64,000 nucleotides of DNA. Origin: Chryseobacterium sediminis (GTDB taxonomy: Bacteria > Bacteroidota > Bacteroidia > Flavobacteriales > Weeksellaceae). Position numbers and translations under genes: made by a program. This document shows, piece by piece, positions 8,411-16,304 of this stretch. Position 1 is the stretch's first letter. Every line of letters starts with the position of its first letter. Location of the stretch: NCBI RefSeq assembly GCF_008386505.1, contig NZ_VUNZ01000006.1, positions 92,776-156,775 on the forward strand. The letters run 5' to 3'. Below the pieces are notes generated by a model. The model saw nothing but the letters and a program-made list of their open reading frames with translations, did no database searches and was not told where the DNA came from.

Positions 8411-9394
8411 CTATCCGTGCAGTTGTTTCCAAATGGCATCTTTCAGTTCCATAAGGCCTTCTCCGGTAACTCCTGAGAAGAACAAAGGCTGCTTGTTTTC
8501 AGGAAATTCTGCTGCAATTTCTTTTTTCAGCTCATCATCCAAAAGGTCAGATTTTGAAACAGAAATAATAAAATCCTTATCCAAAAGCTCAGGATTATAT
8601 TCCTTAAGCTCATTTTCCAGAATCTTAAACTCCTGATAGTGATCTTCAGAATCAGAAGGAATTAAAAATAACAGAATAGAGTTTCTTTCAATATGTCTCA
8701 GAAATCTGTGTCCTAATCCTTTTCCTTCCGCTGCTCCTTCAATAATTCCTGGAATATCAGCCATTACAAAAGATTTGTAATTTCTGTAGTCTACAATTCC
8801 AAGGTTAGGAGTAAGGGTTGTAAAGGCGTAATTGGCAATTTTTGGTTTTGCTGCAGAAACAGATGCTAAAAGTGTAGATTTTCCAGCGTTTGGAAATCCA
8901 ACAAGTCCTACATCAGCCAAAATTTTAAGCTCAAAGACAACATAACCTTCTTCACCATCCATTCCGGGTTGAGCATATCTTGGAGTCTGATTGGTAGAAG
9001 ATTTGAAATGTTCGTTTCCTTTTCCACCTTTTCCTCCTTGCATCAAAATGATTTCCTGCTTGTCATCAAGGATTTCTCCGATAATTTCACCTTCTTCATT
9101 TTTAGCGATAGTCCCAATGGGAACATCGATATAAATATCAGAACCGTCAGCTCCGGTTAGCTGGTTTTTCGCTCCGTTTTCACCTCGTTCTGCTTTTATG
9201 TGACGGGTGTATCGAAGTGGAAGTAAAGTCCATTCATTAGCATTTCCTCTCATGATGACATGCCCGCCACGACCTCCGTCGCCACCGTCAGGACCACCTT
9301 TAGGAATATACTTTTCACGGCGAAGGTGGGCAGAACCAGCACCTCCGTGTCCGCTTTTACAATGGATTTTTACGTAATCTACAAAGTTAGACAT
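8411..9394 (-). CDS. obgE: GTPase ObgE/CgtA
   Basis: Essential GTPase that binds the 50S ribosomal subunit and couples ribosome assembly to nucleotide status; cytoplasmic. 327 residues: the glycine-rich Obg fold (residues 1-158, many GGxGG turns), then the G domain with G1 GFPNAGKST, G2 FTTLTPN, G3 DIPGIIEGA and G4 SKSDLL. The C-terminal OCT domain seen in Bacilli is absent, as is normal for this phylum. It lies 63 bases downstream of adk on the same strand, probably co-transcribed, with a GC-rich palindromic insert between. It ends at a clear terminator. Confidence 0.96.
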   Translation of the reverse strand: MSNFVDYVKIHCKSGHGGAGSAHLRREKYIPKGGPDGGDGGRGGHVIMRGNANEWTLLPLRYTRHIKAERGENGAKNQLTGADGSDIYIDVPIGTIAKNEEGEIIGEILDDKQEIILMQGGKGGKGNEHFKSSTNQTPRYAQPGMDGEEGYVVFELKILADVGLVGFPNAGKSTLLASVSAAKPKIANYAFTTLTPNLGIVDYRNYKSFVMADIPGIIEGAAEGKGLGHRFLRHIERNSILLFLIPSDSEDHYQEFKILENELKEYNPELLDKDFIISVSKSDLLDDELKKEIAAEFPENKQPLFFSGVTGEGLMELKDAIWKQLHG

Positions 9395-9419
9395 ATAGTT
9401 TGTGTTGCGAGTTGCAGGC

Positions 9420-9453
9420 TACGGGACGAAATTTTCTATCCCGCACCCGTATC
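9420..9453. repeat. GC-rich palindromic intergenic element between adk and obgE
   Basis: TACGGG (9420-9425) and CCCGTA (9448-9453) form an inverted repeat, with extra CCCG copies nearby (ATCCCG, TATCCCG). The composition is much richer in GC than the surroundings, as in short dispersed intergenic repeats. Whether it recurs in the genome cannot be seen here. Confidence 0.5.
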
Positions 9454-9457
9454 CCGA

Positions 9458-10036
9458 TTATTTAATTTTCTCTACTTCAGCGAAAAGTTTTTGGGAAATT
9501 TCATCAATTTCTCCAACACCGTTTACTTCTACATATTTACCCTGCTGCTTATAAAGCTCGGCAACTTCTGCTGTTTTAGTATAATATTCTTTAATTCTGT
9601 TTTCGATGATCTCTACATTGCTGTCGTCTGATCTTCCGCTGGTTTCACCTCTTTTCAGAAGTCTTTCAACCAAAATTTTGTCTTCTACTACCAATGAAAG
9701 ACAGATGTCAATATCGTCATTCAGTACTTCTTTAACGATGGTTTCCAAAGCTTCTGTCTGAGCAGTTGTTCTTGGATATCCGTCAAAAATAAAACCGTTG
9801 GTATCTGTAGGTTTTTTGATCTCATCGATCAGCATATCTGTTGTTACCTGATCCGGAACCAATTCTCCTTTATCAATATAAGATTTAGCCAACTTCCCAA
9901 GTTCAGTATCATTTTTCATGTTGTATCTGAAAAGGTCACCTGTTGAAATTTGCTTTAAATTAAATTTTTCGATCAGATTTTGTGCTTGTGTTCCTTTTCC
10001 GCTTCCTGGAGGTCCAAACAGAACAATATTTATCAT
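9458..10036 (-). CDS. adk: Adenylate kinase, short form
   Basis: Interconverts ATP + AMP and 2 ADP in the cytoplasm. 192 residues, the short (LID-reduced) type. Motifs: P-loop GPPGSGKGTQ (residues 7-16), AMP-site TGDLFRYN, GYPRTTAQTEAL and the RGETSGRSDDS segment in the position of the LID. The start ATG is preceded by a good -33/-7 pair on the minus strand at 10076-10103. obgE follows. In many flavobacteria hpt precedes adk; here a divergent secreted-protein gene lies between them. Confidence 0.96.
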   Translation of the reverse strand: MINIVLFGPPGSGKGTQAQNLIEKFNLKQISTGDLFRYNMKNDTELGKLAKSYIDKGELVPDQVTTDMLIDEIKKPTDTNGFIFDGYPRTTAQTEALETIVKEVLNDDIDICLSLVVEDKILVERLLKRGETSGRSDDSNVEIIENRIKEYYTKTAEVAELYKQQGKYVEVNGVGEIDEISQKLFAEVEKIK

Positions 10037-10075
10037 TTTTAGTTTAAGTTTTTAAAAGATTTTTTTTTAAAGGTA

Positions 10076-10103
10076 CAAAAGTAAAAAAAATATGCCATTT
10101 CAA
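10076..10103 (-). promoter_or_regulatory. Promoter of adk-obgE
   Basis: On the minus strand TTG (10103-10101), a 17-base spacer and TACTTTTG (10083-10076) match the Bacteroidota promoter pattern; the start codon is about 40 bases further on. Confidence 0.55.
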
Positions 10104-10120
10104 TAAAATTAAAATTTTTA

Positions 10121-10152
10121 TTTGCTTTTATTTAAAGTGTTATTTATGTTTG
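10121..10152 (+). promoter_or_regulatory. Promoter of the LamG/T9SS gene
   Basis: TTTG (10121-10124), a 20-base spacer and TATGTTTG (10145-10152) match the TTTG-N19/20-TAnnTTTG consensus. The ATG lies 29 bases downstream. It is divergent from the adk promoter. Confidence 0.65.
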
Positions 10153-10181
10153 TAAATATCTAATAAAACTTAATTATATTT

Positions 10182-11411
10182 ATGAAAAAATCATTTTTTT
10201 CTGTATTTATGCTAACAGGATTGTTTGTAATACAAATTAACGCTCAGGCCAGTTTAAATTTTGATGGGAATGACGATCTGGTATCTGTGGTTAATTCTCC
10301 GGTGAGTGGCAGTACTTCAAGAACTGTGGAAGCGTGGATCAAGACAATAAAAAATTCGGACCCTACAGGGTTAGGTCAAAGTGTAATTGTGGATTGGGGA
10401 ACAGCTAGTACAGGAGGCCGCTTTACCTTAAATACTTTTACAGGTAATACTCTTCGTTTAGAAGTGCAGGGTAGCGGAATCAATGGAACAACAGCTCTTA
10501 ATGACGGAAACTGGCATCACGTAGCAGTTACTTATCAAAACGGAGCCAATCCCAATACTAAATTGTATGTTGACGGGAATCTAGACGGATCAGGAAATTT
10601 AACTACTTCTGTTAATACGGCAACGGGTGGCACATTTAGAATTGGAGAGAGGGTAGATAATGTAAATTTATTCCGTGGATCAATAGACGATGTAAGAGTA
10701 TGGAATGTAGTGAAGTCACAAGCTCAAATACAACAGGATATGAGTAAAGAATTCTGTGCAGTTCAGCCGGGACTTGTCGCTTATTATAAATTTAATGAAG
10801 GAATACCTGCGGGAAACAATACCTCTAAGACTACCATTTATGATTATTCGGGGAATAATAAGAATGCAACAGCTACCGGATTTGCTTTAAACGGCTCTGT
10901 CTCTAATTTTGATACTCCCAAAACATTGACATTAACAACGATTGACGGTACGGTTTCTCAAAATAATAATTTAATAACTGCTAATCAGACAGGAGCAACA
11001 TATCAATGGTATAATTGTAGTGGTAATTCACCGATCTCAGGTGCTAATTCCCAATCTTATACGGCTACTGCAGCAGGAAATTATGCTGTAATGGTAAGTT
11101 TAAACGGATGTATGGTAATGTCTACTTGTGTTGCGGTAAATAATTTGGCAACGACAGAGGTTCAATCAAAAAATAAATTTAATATATATCCTAATCCTTC
11201 TTCTGGTGATTTTTATTTTATGCTTAATAATGCAAAGGCGGGTAAAATTTCAATATATGATGCTACAGGAAAATTCATCAAAAATGAGATATTCAAAACT
11301 GATCAGGAAGGGAATGGGAAAATAAGAATTAATGAACCAAAAGGAATTTATTTTGTGAGTGTTGAGGATGAAAAAGGAAATAAAGAGATCATAAAACTGA
11401 TCAAAGATTAA
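10182..11411 (+). CDS. Secreted LamG-domain protein with T9SS type A sorting domain
   Basis: 409 residues. A signal peptide (residues 1-21, ending INAQA) is followed by a LamG/concanavalin A-like jelly roll (about 25-205; NWHHVAVTYQ and FRGSIDDVRVWN are the usual strands), then an Ig-like segment containing TYQWYNCSGNSPISG. The C-terminal T9SS type A domain starts at NIYPNPSSGDF and ends KEIIKLIKD. It is therefore exported by Sec and type IX secretion and attached to or released from the cell surface, probably binding carbohydrate or acting as an adhesin. It has its own promoter and terminator and sits between hpt and adk in the opposite orientation, suggesting later insertion. Confidence 0.88.
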   Translation: MKKSFFSVFMLTGLFVIQINAQASLNFDGNDDLVSVVNSPVSGSTSRTVEAWIKTIKNSDPTGLGQSVIVDWGTASTGGRFTLNTFTGNTLRLEVQGSGINGTTALNDGNWHHVAVTYQNGANPNTKLYVDGNLDGSGNLTTSVNTATGGTFRIGERVDNVNLFRGSIDDVRVWNVVKSQAQIQQDMSKEFCAVQPGLVAYYKFNEGIPAGNNTSKTTIYDYSGNNKNATATGFALNGSVSNFDTPKTLTLTTIDGTVSQNNNLITANQTGATYQWYNCSGNSPISGANSQSYTATAAGNYAVMVSLNGCMVMSTCVAVNNLATTEVQSKNKFNIYPNPSSGDFYFMLNNAKAGKISIYDATGKFIKNEIFKTDQEGNGKIRINEPKGIYFVSVEDEKGNKEIIKLIKD

Positions 11412-11417
11412 ACAAAT

Positions 11418-11450
11418 AAGGCTGGTTCAAAATGAACCAGCCTTTATTTT
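11418..11450 (+). terminator. Terminator of the LamG/T9SS gene
   Basis: AAGGCTGGTTC (11418-11428) pairs perfectly with GAACCAGCCTT (11434-11444), followed by TATTTT. Confidence 0.85.
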
Positions 11451-11459
11451 GATTAAGTT

Positions 11460-11497
11460 TTAAAAGCTAAAAGCTAAAAGCCAATAGCCAATAGCAG
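11460..11497. repeat. Short tandem 7-mer tract downstream of hpt
   Basis: Successive TAAAAGC, TAAAAGC, TAAAAGCC, AATAGCC and AATAGC units form an imperfect 7-base tandem tract just past the hpt stop codon. Confidence 0.5.
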
Positions 11498-11513
11498 TAG
11501 CTAATGACAATAA

Positions 11514-12068
11514 TTAATGGTTAATTTGTCCGTCTTCCAATTGATATAAATTAGGTAGATTTCTTCCCAATTCATCATAATCAAGTCCGTATCCAAGTAC
11601 AAATTTGTTTGGAATTTCCCTTCCAATATAATCAAGCTTGAAATCTTTCTTGTAAATCTCAGGTTTTAGTAAGAAACTAGCCAGTTTTACAGATTTAGGA
11701 CGTTGTGTTTCCTTAAAATATTTGAAAAGACTTTCAACTGTGTTTCCTGTATCTACGATATCTTCTACAAGAATGATATGACGGTCTCTTACATCTTTGG
11801 TAAGTTCCATTTTCTGATAAACAATCCCTGTAGATTCAGTTCCTACATAAGAACTCATTTGAATGAAGGCAATTTCACATTCCCCCGGGTAATATTTTAA
11901 AAGATCTGAGAAGAACATCACCACCCCATTTAAAACACCAATGAATACAGGTACTTCATCTTTGTAATCTTCATAAATTCTTAACGCTGTCTCTTTTACA
12001 ATTTCCTGAATTTCGGCATCCTTTAAATAAGGAACGAAAGTTTTGTCGTGAACTTTAATGCTTTCCAT
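11514..12068 (-). CDS. hpt: Hypoxanthine phosphoribosyltransferase
   Basis: Salvages hypoxanthine (and often guanine) with PRPP to the nucleotide; cytoplasmic. 184 residues from the ATG at 12068. The PRPP-binding motif is ILVEDIVDTGNT in the middle; PVFIGVLNGVVMF and SVKLASFLLKP are the flanking family segments. A longer frame begins at 12161, but the internal start fits family length better, and a consensus -7 box (12087-12094) lies inside that extension, which would leave the longer form untranscribed. Its transcript runs towards the LamG gene, whose terminator is close to the hpt stop codon. Confidence 0.93.
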   Translation of the reverse strand: MESIKVHDKTFVPYLKDAEIQEIVKETALRIYEDYKDEVPVFIGVLNGVVMFFSDLLKYYPGECEIAFIQMSSYVGTESTGIVYQKMELTKDVRDRHIILVEDIVDTGNTVESLFKYFKETQRPKSVKLASFLLKPEIYKKDFKLDYIGREIPNKFVLGYGLDYDELGRNLPNLYQLEDGQINH

Positions 12069-12086
12069 AAAATTTTTAGTAGGTGG

Positions 12087-12094
12087 CAAAGTTA
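12087..12094 (-). promoter_or_regulatory. -7 box of hpt
   Basis: Plus-strand CAAAGTTA is TAACTTTG on the minus strand, an exact TAnnTTTG match 19 bases before the ATG at 12068; it supports the shorter hpt start. Confidence 0.55.
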
Positions 12095-12350
12095 CGGATT
12101 TTTGATTAAAATACTTTCCTGTTTTTATGAGTTTGAAAGTTTGATGGTTTCGGGATGACAAAGTAGGAGATTATGATGAGACCTGTTTAAATCAGAATAA
12201 GTATAAGTTATTGAACCACATAGAAAGGTATAGCCTTAGAAAAATGAATTTTTTGAAAGAGAATAAATGTCCGGTGTTTAAATATGGAAGAAAAAAGAGA
12301 TGATAAATATCCTGATAATTTATGGAAAAATGCATATTGCAGAAAATGAG

Positions 12351-12358
12351 TATCTTTG
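12351..12358 (+). promoter_or_regulatory. -7 box upstream of the ABC-F gene
   Basis: Exact TATCTTTG, the strongest form of the Bacteroidota -7 box. A -33 TTTG at 19-base spacing is missing. A leader of about 100 bases would precede the ATG at 12467. Confidence 0.5.
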
Positions 12359-12466
12359 TTCTTTCAAAAACCCAAAATACGGACATGTAGGATATCATTT
12401 CTTTCAGATTCAATAAAAACAGTAACTAAGATGTTACTGGTGTTCAACCATTTTAAGAAAGAAATC

Positions 12467-14056
12467 ATGATTTTACTGCAAAATATATCCTTTGGGTTTC
12501 CGGGAGGAGATCTTCTATTTAATTATACCAACTTAACAATACCATCTCACACCAAATCTGCTTTGGTGGGAAGTAACGGCATGGGAAAATCGACCCTGCT
12601 GAAAATTATCGCAGGTGAAATACAGCCTTTAAACGGGAATGTTACTATTTCAGGTTCTGTTTTTTACGTCCCTCAGATGTTTGGGAATTTTAATCATCTT
12701 ACCATTGCTGAATGTCTGAAAATAGATCAGAAATTGAATGCTCTTCAAAAAATTACCAATGGAGAGGTGGATGAAATTTATTTTGAAATTCTCAATGACG
12801 ACTGGGATATTGAAGAGCGCAGCCGGCAGGCATTGGAGCATTGGGGACTTGATGATTTTGACTTAACTCAAAAACTGGAAGACCTGAGCGGTGGTCAGAA
12901 AACTAAGGCTTTTCTTGCCGGAATTCAGATCAGTCAGCCTGATATTATCATTTTAGATGAACCTACCAACCATCTGGATATTGAGGGAAGAAAGTTATTG
13001 TATGATCTTATTAATAGAACAGATGCAACGGTAATAATTGTAAGCCACGACAGAACTTTGCTTAATCTCGTTGATACTATATTTGAACTAAGTAATCAGG
13101 GAATTGCGACGTATGGAGGGAATTATGATTTCTATGCAGCGCAAAAAGAAGTGGAGGAGGAAGCTCTTCATAATGATATCCATGCCAAAGAACGGGCACT
13201 GAAAAAAGCAAAAGAGAAAGAAAGAGAAACGCTCGAACGCAAGCAAAAACTTGATGCGAAAGGAAAACAAAAGCAGGAAAAATCCGGAGTTGCCCGAATT
13301 ATGATGAATACGCTTCGGAATAATGCTGAAAAAAATAGTTCAAAACTGAAAAGTGTACATGCAGAGAAAATCAGCGGAATTTCAGAGGGGTTGAGAGATT
13401 TGCGCTCCTCCTTAAAGAATTCTGAGCAGATGAAAGTAAACTTTAATGATTCTAATCTGCATTCAGGGAAAATTTTAATTGTGGCTGAAGATATTAATTT
13501 CAATTATGGACAGGTAAATCTATGGAAAGAAAATCTTAACCTTGAGATCCGAAGCGGAGAAAGAGTTTCCATCAAAGGTTCAAATGGATCAGGAAAAACA
13601 ACCCTGATAACACTTCTGCTGGGAAATACTGAACCTTCCGAAGGAAAAATAGACAGAGCAGAGTTTAACAGCATCTATATTGATCAGGAATATTCACTGA
13701 TTGATCATGATTCAACTCTTTATGACTTTGTTCAGACCTTTAATGATCATGCACTACAGGAATTTGAGGTGAAAACATTATTATCCAGATTTTTGTTTGG
13801 TAAAGATACCTGGGATAAAAAATGTGGTATGTTGAGTGGAGGTGAGCGCTTACGTCTGCTTCTGTGCGGACTTTCCATAAGCAGCAAAGCTCCGGATATG
13901 ATTATCCTTGATGAACCCACAAATAATCTCGATCTTCAGAATGTCGAAATTCTCACCAATTCCATTAAAGATTATCATGGAACGCTGTTAGTTATTTCTC
14001 ATGATGAAGTTTTTCTGGAAGAGATTGGGGTTGATCGGGAATTGATGCTTGATTAA
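12467..14056 (+). CDS. ABC-F family ATPase (duplicated ABC domains, no membrane part)
   Basis: 529 residues with two nucleotide-binding domains. NBD1 has Walker A GSNGMGKST (residues 35-43), signature LSGGQKTKA and Walker B IIILDEPTNHLD. NBD2 has Walker A GSNGSGKTT, signature LSGGERLRL and MIILDEPTNNLD. A long, highly charged linker rich in Lys and Glu joins them, as in ribosome-acting ABC-F proteins (translation factors or antibiotic-protection proteins). The ATG at 12467, after AAGAAAG, starts the first conserved strand; upstream in-frame codons reach back into the -7 box and are unlikely. Monocistronic, with a terminator. Whether it is a housekeeping or resistance type cannot be read from motifs alone. 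Confidence 0.88.
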   Translation: MILLQNISFGFPGGDLLFNYTNLTIPSHTKSALVGSNGMGKSTLLKIIAGEIQPLNGNVTISGSVFYVPQMFGNFNHLTIAECLKIDQKLNALQKITNGEVDEIYFEILNDDWDIEERSRQALEHWGLDDFDLTQKLEDLSGGQKTKAFLAGIQISQPDIIILDEPTNHLDIEGRKLLYDLINRTDATVIIVSHDRTLLNLVDTIFELSNQGIATYGGNYDFYAAQKEVEEEALHNDIHAKERALKKAKEKERETLERKQKLDAKGKQKQEKSGVARIMMNTLRNNAEKNSSKLKSVHAEKISGISEGLRDLRSSLKNSEQMKVNFNDSNLHSGKILIVAEDINFNYGQVNLWKENLNLEIRSGERVSIKGSNGSGKTTLITLLLGNTEPSEGKIDRAEFNSIYIDQEYSLIDHDSTLYDFVQTFNDHALQEFEVKTLLSRFLFGKDTWDKKCGMLSGGERLRLLLCGLSISSKAPDMIILDEPTNNLDLQNVEILTNSIKDYHGTLLVISHDEVFLEEIGVDRELMLD

Positions 14057-14098
14057 GTGATTAAATGAAACTCCGGCTTCAGCCAAAACTTATAAAAC

Positions 14099-14130
14099 AA
14101 AATCCCGGAAATTATCAACCGGGATTTTTT
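14099..14130. terminator. Terminator between the ABC-F gene and the HEAT-repeat gene
   Basis: AAAATCCCGG (14099-14108) pairs with CCGGGATTTT (14119-14128) around a 10-base loop and continues into T. It may work in both directions between these convergent genes. Confidence 0.8.
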
Positions 14131-14140
14131 ATATAAAAAA

Positions 14141-14659
14141 TTATTTCTTTGTCTTTTTAATGGCATCCAGATAAATCTTCTTGATACTGTTTTTCTCTTC
14201 CTTCTCACTGATACCTTCAATAGCGGGAAGCAGGGTAGTATTGTGTTTGGTTTTTAATTTTAAAATTTCGCCCAATGCAAATGCCGCACTCCAGCGTACC
14301 ACAGTTCCTTCATGTTCTGTATTTCCCAAAAGGTTATCAATTGCCTGATCCAGATTTTCAGGGAACAGATGGGCTGTGTTGCCTATCACTTTGGCGCTTT
14401 CCCATTTTATTCTGGGAGCCTTTTCGGTAAGTGTTTGGGTGACAAATGAAAACACGGTATCATCCGCAAGGTCAGGATTCTGTTTTGTAGCATATTCTAT
14501 TGCTTCAATGCAGGTTGCTTTTACAGGATCTTTTGATTTTTCAGCGAAAGCAATCAGTTCATTGGCAGGTAAAGAGGTATCAATAACCCATTTACTGATA
14601 ATATCAACCTTTTCTTTTGATTTTACAGTCTTGTCTTTTATAAGTTCTTCTATAGTCAC
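14141..14659 (-). CDS. HEAT-repeat protein
   Basis: 172 residues, almost entirely helical pairs: CIEAIEYATKQNPDLA, WESAKVIGNTAHLFP and WSAAFALGEILKLK have the spacing of HEAT repeats, as in HEAT/PBS-lyase and DNA-alkylation-repeat-like scaffold proteins. No signal peptide and no catalytic residues are visible, so it is probably a cytoplasmic protein-protein adaptor. It has its own terminator, shared with the convergent ABC-F gene. The family level is supported; the partner is unknown. Confidence 0.7.
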   Translation of the reverse strand: MTIEELIKDKTVKSKEKVDIISKWVIDTSLPANELIAFAEKSKDPVKATCIEAIEYATKQNPDLADDTVFSFVTQTLTEKAPRIKWESAKVIGNTAHLFPENLDQAIDNLLGNTEHEGTVVRWSAAFALGEILKLKTKHNTTLLPAIEGISEKEEKNSIKKIYLDAIKKTKK

Positions 14660-14718
14660 AGTGATTGATTTTTTTAGTGTTCTAAAATAGCAATTCTTCT
14701 GAAAGTAACATAACCTTT

Positions 14719-14746
14719 GTCATTGCGAGCAAAGCGAAATAATCTC
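14719..14746. repeat. REP-like dispersed repeat fragment
   Basis: The stretch reading GTCATTGCGAGCAAAGCG then AAATAATCTC resembles the GTCATTGCGAGC-(A/G)AAGCGAAGCAATCTC palindromic unit scattered in many bacterial genomes. It abuts the stop codon of the next minus-strand gene. Only one copy is in this window. Confidence 0.5.
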
Positions 14747-15291
14747 TATATAACCTGTTTTATTTTATTCAGAATAATATCCATCTTTTGAGGCAGGTTA
14801 TAATCGCCTGAAAGTTCAATCAAGGGGGTATTCATCTCAGACAGCCATTCCAAATGGGCTTTTAACGTTCTGTTTGCAATACCGGTATTGTGATCATAAT
14901 CTTCAGCCCAATCCATAAACTCCTGAAATTTTTCTGCTCTTTCCGGATTGGTAATAATTTCATCACCATACCTTTCATGCTCTCTTTTTCTCAGTCTTTC
15001 CAATCTTATTTCAGGAGGAAGATAAAGAAAAATAATCAGGTCAAATTCAGGAAATACATTTTCACCCCAATGAATGATTGAGCCACCAAAAATCCAGTTC
15101 TCAGCAGTATGAAGTTGGTCTGAAACAATTAAATTTCTTATTTCAGGGTTTTGTCTTTCTGTAAAAGGAATTGGTGTTGGGAGCCAGAAAAAATCATCAC
15201 TGTCAAAGTATTCAAGATTGAGTTCTTCAGACAATGCTTTTCCTAAAGTGGTCACTCCGGAACCTGAAGCTCCGAAAATATGTATTCTCAT
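14746..15291 (-). CDS. P-loop NTPase, adenylate-kinase/topology-modulation-like, Walker A without Lys
   Basis: 181 residues of nucleotide-kinase-like fold. The N-terminal motif is FGASGSGVTTLGKAL: a glycine-rich loop as in Walker A, but the invariant Lys is replaced by Val (G-x-x-x-x-G-V-T-T). A DSDDFFW segment and a lid-like RLRKREHERYGD region follow, as in small-molecule kinases of the shikimate/adenylate kinase type. Related proteins with GASGSGTTT exist, so the loss of Lys may be a feature of the group rather than decay. The substrate is unknown. It probably forms its own short transcript; the neighbouring lipase gene lies 42 bases upstream on the same strand. Confidence 0.65.
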   Translation of the reverse strand: MRIHIFGASGSGVTTLGKALSEELNLEYFDSDDFFWLPTPIPFTERQNPEIRNLIVSDQLHTAENWIFGGSIIHWGENVFPEFDLIIFLYLPPEIRLERLRKREHERYGDEIITNPERAEKFQEFMDWAEDYDHNTGIANRTLKAHLEWLSEMNTPLIELSGDYNLPQKMDIILNKIKQVI

Positions 15292-15333
15292 AACTTTGTT
15301 AGTTTAGAAATCTGCAAAATCTGCGAAAGCATT

Positions 15334-16260
15334 TTAATTTTTTATTATCCAATGATAGATTTCATTCAGTACTTCTTCCCGTATTTCTTCGTTAAGAATC
15401 TCATGGCGCATTTCAGGATAGATCTTCACATCCACAGGCTGAAAACCGTCTGTTTTTAAGTTGTTGACTGTATGCATCACGCCTTTTCCAAAATCACCTA
15501 TCGGATCATTCTGCCCACTTACAAATAGAAAAGGAAATGACTTAGAAACAGTTGCAGCCCAGTTTCTCGCTGTCGCTTTTTTATAAATAGTAAATAAAGT
15601 ATAAAAAGCATTATGAGTAAACGGAATTCCGCAAAGTTCATCCTGCTCAAAAGCTTTTCTGTTGTTAGGATTTACACTCAGCCAGCTGGTATCGCTGAAA
15701 TCTTTATCCTTTTTAAAATGTTTGTTATTGACACTTGTAAAAACAGAATTCAAAAAAGTACGATGATGAGGGGCGATGGCGTTGGTTAATGATAAATAAG
15801 CTCTTAACAAGTCTATTCCCGGTAAAGGTCCACCGGTTCCTGTAATAATAGCTCCTGTAAATTTACTGCTTGCTTTTTGAAGAAGACAACGTGTAATAAA
15901 AGATCCCATAGAATGTCCCATAATAAAATGAGGAACCTCCGGAAACTGCTCTGCAAGATGATCTGCCATCATTTCTGCATCGGCTACAAGCCTTTCATCC
16001 GGTTTTTCAAGCTGAAAGAAACCAATATCTTTTTTCTCCTTTACAGATTTTCCATGTCCCAGATGATCATAAGTTAATACAGCAATCCCATGATTGGCAA
16101 AATATGCTGCAATTTCTGCATATCTTCCGCTGTGTTCCTGCATGCCATGAACAATGAGAAGCGTGGCTTTTGCTGTTTCTGGTGAAAACAGGCTGTAGAA
16201 AAGTTGTGAGTTGGTGTCTATTTTTGATGGTAGGTATGTTGAGGTTTGAGATACTGGCAT
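15334..16260 (-). CDS. Alpha/beta hydrolase, monoacylglycerol lipase / lysophospholipase-like
   Basis: 308 residues. The start region LLIVHGMQEHSGRYAEI carries the oxyanion HG motif, followed by YDHLGHGKS, and the nucleophile elbow is GHSMGS (about residue 115-120). VSGQNDPIGD supplies the acid and MRHEILNE the His, so the Ser-Asp-His triad is complete. This matches serine aminopeptidase S33 / lysophospholipase proteins that cleave monoacylglycerols or lysophospholipids. No signal peptide is visible, so it is cytoplasmic or membrane associated. It lies next to the HEPN/DUF4393 cassette but on its own transcript. Confidence 0.87.
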   Translation of the reverse strand: MPVSQTSTYLPSKIDTNSQLFYSLFSPETAKATLLIVHGMQEHSGRYAEIAAYFANHGIAVLTYDHLGHGKSVKEKKDIGFFQLEKPDERLVADAEMMADHLAEQFPEVPHFIMGHSMGSFITRCLLQKASSKFTGAIITGTGGPLPGIDLLRAYLSLTNAIAPHHRTFLNSVFTSVNNKHFKKDKDFSDTSWLSVNPNNRKAFEQDELCGIPFTHNAFYTLFTIYKKATARNWAATVSKSFPFLFVSGQNDPIGDFGKGVMHTVNNLKTDGFQPVDVKIYPEMRHEILNEEIREEVLNEIYHWIIKN

Positions 16261-16304
16261 AAGAAGTTGTTTGAAGGTGACTTAAAGATGTAAAAAGTAA
16301 TTTT

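Noticed and set aside
12192..12413. 73-codon minus-strand open stretch before the ABC-F gene
   Set aside because: It overlaps the promoter region and start of the ABC-F gene without motifs; the region is regulatory.
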